Source of the DNA: Planctomycetaceae bacterium
GTDB taxonomy: Bacteria; Planctomycetota; Planctomycetia; Pirellulales; Pirellulaceae
Direction of reading: 5' to 3'
DNA: 8,722 bases
NCBI GenBank assembly: GCA_002702965.1
Contig: PADE01000190.1
Location: 1-8,722 of the forward strand
Below, one piece after another: positions 6,808 through 8,722 of the stretch. The notes below the pieces were generated by a model that saw only the letters and a program-made list of their open reading frames with translations, ran no database searches and had not been told where the DNA came from. Made by a program: the position numbers and the translations under genes. Numbering within the stretch: position 1 is the first letter of the stretch; every line of letters begins with the position of its first letter.

Positions 6808-7866
6808 ATGCAACTGATTTCACAGAGTAGCGACACGGCTAGTACCGTCTGGGTCGTGATTAGCGTTGTGTTGTTGGTCTTGTCTCTCTCTGCGCTGGGG
6901 ATGGTCGCATTCTATTTCCGCCTGTGGGTCCGGGCGTTTCTGGCCGGTGCGAATATTGGCATAGTCGATCTGGTGGGAATGACATTAAAAAAGGTAAGTG
7001 CCAACACGATCGTGAAGTGCAAGATCACTGCTGGCAAGGCCGGATTCACTGAGGAAGAATCCGGGATGACCCCCGCAGCGATGCAGGCTCATTACCTGGC
7101 CGGGGGAAATCTGCCACTCGTCATCCACGCGATGGTTGCGGCACGCAAGGCGAAGACGATTTCATTGGATTATCGATTGGCTACCGCGATTGACCTGGCC
7201 GGGCGGAATGTCCTGGAAGCGGTCCAGACCAGTGTGTATCCAAAGGTGATCGACTGTCCGGCGAAGGATTCCGGAAAACACGCGCTGGATGCGGTTGCCA
7301 AGAACGGCATTCAGCTCAAAGTCAGAACGCGTGTTACGGTGCGCGCCAATCTGGCCCAGCTCATCGGAGGTGCCACCGAAGAGACCATTATTGCCCGGGT
7401 TGGTGAAGGAATCGTCAGCGCGATTGGCTCGGCCGAATCGCATAAGAAGGTTTTGGAGAACCCGGACATGATCTCCAAGGCGGTGCTGGACAGACGGCTC
7501 GATTCAGAGACCGCGTTTGAGATCGTTTCGATCGATATTGCTGACATCGACGTCGGTCAGAATATTGGCGCTCGGTTGCAAGCCGACCAGGCGGAAGCAG
7601 ATACGCGAGTGGCCCGCGCCCGGGCCGAAGGCAAGCGGGCGAATGCGGTCGCGGTTGAGCAGGAGAACATGGCATCGATCGAGGAGAGTCGGGCCAAGGT
7701 CGCCGAGGCGGAAGCCGAGGTACCGATTGCCATGGCCGAGGCGTTTCGTAATGGCCGGATGGGCATCATGGAGTACTATCGGCTGCAAAACGTCCAGGCG
7801 GATACCGCGATGCGGGAAGCGATTGCACTCCCGCCCGAGAGAGCGGCCACTACGCCGGATACCTAA
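6808..7866 (+). CDS. floA: Flotillin-like protein FloA
   Basis: SPFH-family scaffold protein that forms membrane foci (functional microdomains) on the cytoplasmic face of the inner membrane and helps assemble other membrane proteins. It has 352 residues. A hydrophilic N-terminus (1-13) precedes a hydrophobic hairpin-type segment (about 14-56), the SPFH/PHB domain (about 57-245) and an Ala/Glu-rich coiled coil (about 258-312). Family signatures seen include HYLAGGN (95-101), AIDLAGRNVLEAVQ (127-140), RVTVRANL (175-182), ETIIARVGEGIVSAIGS (192-208), HKKVLENPDMIS (212-223) and AEAEVPIAMAEAF (301-313), as in Bacillus YqfA. It is slightly longer than the roughly 330-residue Bacillus protein, with extra residues at the N-terminus and at about 150-160. 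An AAAGG ribosome site lies 9 nt before the ATG. It follows two NfeD genes, the usual partners. Confidence 0.96.
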   Translation: MQLISQSSDTASTVWVVISVVLLVLSLSALGMVAFYFRLWVRAFLAGANIGIVDLVGMTLKKVSANTIVKCKITAGKAGFTEEESGMTPAAMQAHYLAGGNLPLVIHAMVAARKAKTISLDYRLATAIDLAGRNVLEAVQTSVYPKVIDCPAKDSGKHALDAVAKNGIQLKVRTRVTVRANLAQLIGGATEETIIARVGEGIVSAIGSAESHKKVLENPDMISKAVLDRRLDSETAFEIVSIDIADIDVGQNIGARLQADQAEADTRVARARAEGKRANAVAVEQENMASIEESRAKVAEAEAEVPIAMAEAFRNGRMGIMEYYRLQNVQADTAMREAIALPPERAATTPDT

Positions 7867-7947
7867 GTCGGAAATAACTCGGGCCGCCGTGGCTGCCCCC
7901 CAGTCAAAAAATGGCCCCTTCCACATGTTGATTCGGAGCGTATAGGA

Positions 7948-8388
7948 ATGGCTTCGCCTATCGAAGAGTTCTTGCGACAGGCGGCCGAGCAGCGCACGCG
8001 TCGCCAAGCTCCGGCGGTCGAGATTCCTCCGGTCGTCGAGATTCCTCCGGTTGTTGACCCCGACCGATCGGGTCACGAAGAGGGGGAACGCATAGCGCGT
8101 GCTGGCTCCTTCGAGTCGCACATTGATACGCATGATATCGCTGACCACGCCGGACATTTGGGTGAGGAAGTTGGCCGCGCGGACGAGGTGGTCGACCAAC
8201 ACCTACACGAAGTATTTGACCACCAGGTCGGTAGTCTGGCTCATAAGTCGACCGTGACGGACGACTCTGCCGCTGCGGACGATGTCACGTTGCACACCCA
8301 GTTGAGGCAGGCGCTACGCAATCCGATGCATTTGCGTCAAGCGGTGTTATTCTCGGAAATTCTGCGGCGCCCCGACTGGCGTTGGTGA
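7948..8388 (+). CDS. Small acidic His-rich protein of unknown function
   Basis: 146 residues, family not recognised. A CGGAG ribosome site sits 9 nt before the ATG, and the gene lies 81 bp after floA on the same strand, so co-transcription is likely. The N-terminus (1-20) looks like a short charged helix. A duplicated VEIPPV motif (24-35) makes a Pro-rich linker. A middle region (about 43-116) is rich in His and acidic residues: 10 of the protein's 11 His lie here, with Asp/Glu between them. A well-ordered C-terminal segment (about 117-146, with LRQAL and LRQAV repeats and ending EILRRPDWRW) looks like two amphipathic helices. There is no signal peptide, membrane helix or Cys. The position matches the small yqfB gene after floA in Bacillus, but I see no sequence basis for homology. 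Metal binding by the His region is a guess. Confidence 0.78.
   Translation: MASPIEEFLRQAAEQRTRRQAPAVEIPPVVEIPPVVDPDRSGHEEGERIARAGSFESHIDTHDIADHAGHLGEEVGRADEVVDQHLHEVFDHQVGSLAHKSTVTDDSAAADDVTLHTQLRQALRNPMHLRQAVLFSEILRRPDWRW
8017..8052 (+). repeat. 18-bp in-frame direct repeat (VEIPPV x2)
   Basis: Two adjacent 18-bp units (8017-8034 and 8035-8052) differ only at the final base and each encodes VEIPPV in the small protein after floA. It reads as a recent in-frame duplication lengthening a Pro-rich linker. Confidence 0.9.
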
Positions 8389-8393
8389 ATCGT

Positions 8394-8407
8394 ATCACAG
8401 CCGTGAT
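8394..8407 (+). terminator. Weak hairpin after the small-protein gene
   Basis: ATCAC (8394-8398) and GTGAT (8403-8407) flank a 4-nt loop, starting 6 nt after the stop at 8388. The stem is short and the following sequence (CTTGATCT) is not a clear T-run, so intrinsic termination is uncertain. The rest of the 131-bp spacer shows an unassigned T-rich patch near 8449-8460. Confidence 0.25.
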
Positions 8408-8519
8408 CTTGATCTATCTCGTCTTGCAACGGGGTGGATCGAAGATGTGTTTTTCTGTTTCGGTCGCGAGCCGGGTATGGTTCGAGGGCTGAGTGTCTTT
8501 AGTGTGAAGGGCCGAGACC

Positions 8520-8722
8520 ATGGCAGAGACCAAGATTAACCCTGGAGAGACCCGTGTCGGCTGGATTGGCACCGGTGTGATGGGTGCCAGCATGTGTGGC
8601 CACCTGATCGACAAGGGTTTCACGGCGACCGTCTACAACCGCAGCCGTGGCAAGGCGGACGGCTTGTTGGAGAGAGGTGCGCAGTGGGCCGATTCGCCGC
8701 GCGCGGTTGCGGAAAACAGTGA
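8520..8722 (+). CDS. NAD(P)-dependent 3-hydroxyisobutyrate/6-phosphogluconate dehydrogenase family protein (5' part)
   Basis: Beta-hydroxyacid dehydrogenase family enzyme oxidising a 3-hydroxy acid with NAD(P). Only the first 67 codons are in the window; the frame is open to the right edge. After a 12-residue hydrophilic start the Rossmann fold opens with VGWIGTGVMGASMCGHL: the glycine-rich nucleotide loop is G17-T-G-V-M-G22. The second strand ends VYNRS (38-42); Asn-Arg there is often linked with NADP preference in this family. An AAGG ribosome site 9 nt before the ATG at 8520 supports the start. The exact substrate (hydroxyisobutyrate, tartronate semialdehyde, or another) cannot be told without the catalytic half. 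Confidence 0.87.
   Translation, partial: MAETKINPGETRVGWIGTGVMGASMCGHLIDKGFTATVYNRSRGKADGLLERGAQWADSPRAVAENS

Noticed and set aside
6635..6830. Two short plus-strand frames between the short nfeD and floA
   Set aside because: Both depend on non-ATG starts, run into floA out of frame, and consist partly of the 14-bp direct repeat.
7504..8202. Minus-strand open frame of 232 codons over floA and the small protein gene
   Set aside because: It is antisense to clearly coding floA; the product is Arg/His-rich low-complexity sequence typical of a reverse-strand shadow in GC-rich DNA.

Overview
The window looks like a GC-rich, Gram-negative-type bacterial chromosome segment, with dense coding, short spacers and no mobile-element signatures. 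The very long NfeD protein, the neighbouring FloA and the gene style suggest Planctomycetota, but that is an inference from family resemblance and not from a marker gene. No rRNA, tRNA, CRISPR array, phage gene or insertion sequence was seen.

Left arm, minus strand (1-3378). A nearly complete ftsH starts at 2091 and runs off the left edge. Its C-terminus enters a tandem heptad-residue repeat (21-bp unit, at least five copies, four identical) that continues beyond the window. Upstream is a 246-bp spacer with a good sigma70-like promoter and a leader holding competing inverted repeats. Next comes an enolase-superfamily (mandelate racemase / rhamnonate dehydratase-like) gene ending at 2338.

Right arm, plus strand (3618-8722). 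A divergent spacer leads into a membrane-protein cluster: a long secreted/membrane NfeD with two ClpP/SppA-like domains (the first apparently dead, the second with an intact Ser-Lys pair), a possible 57-codon ORF filling the gap, a short NfeD (membrane helices plus OB fold), and a flotillin-like FloA. A small His-rich protein of unknown function follows, then the start of a 6-phosphogluconate/3-hydroxyisobutyrate dehydrogenase-family gene that leaves the right edge. Long NfeD plus FloA plus a small protein resembles the Bacillus yqeZ-yqfA-yqfB order.

How they may work together: NfeD and FloA families are known partners in membrane-domain organisation, and SPFH proteins (HflK/HflC, flotillins) are known to associate with FtsH. 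An ftsH gene about 1.5 kb from an NfeD-NfeD-FloA cluster therefore suggests a membrane quality-control neighbourhood, although the enolase-family gene lies between and the two arms are divergently transcribed. The two metabolic genes have no visible link to this theme.
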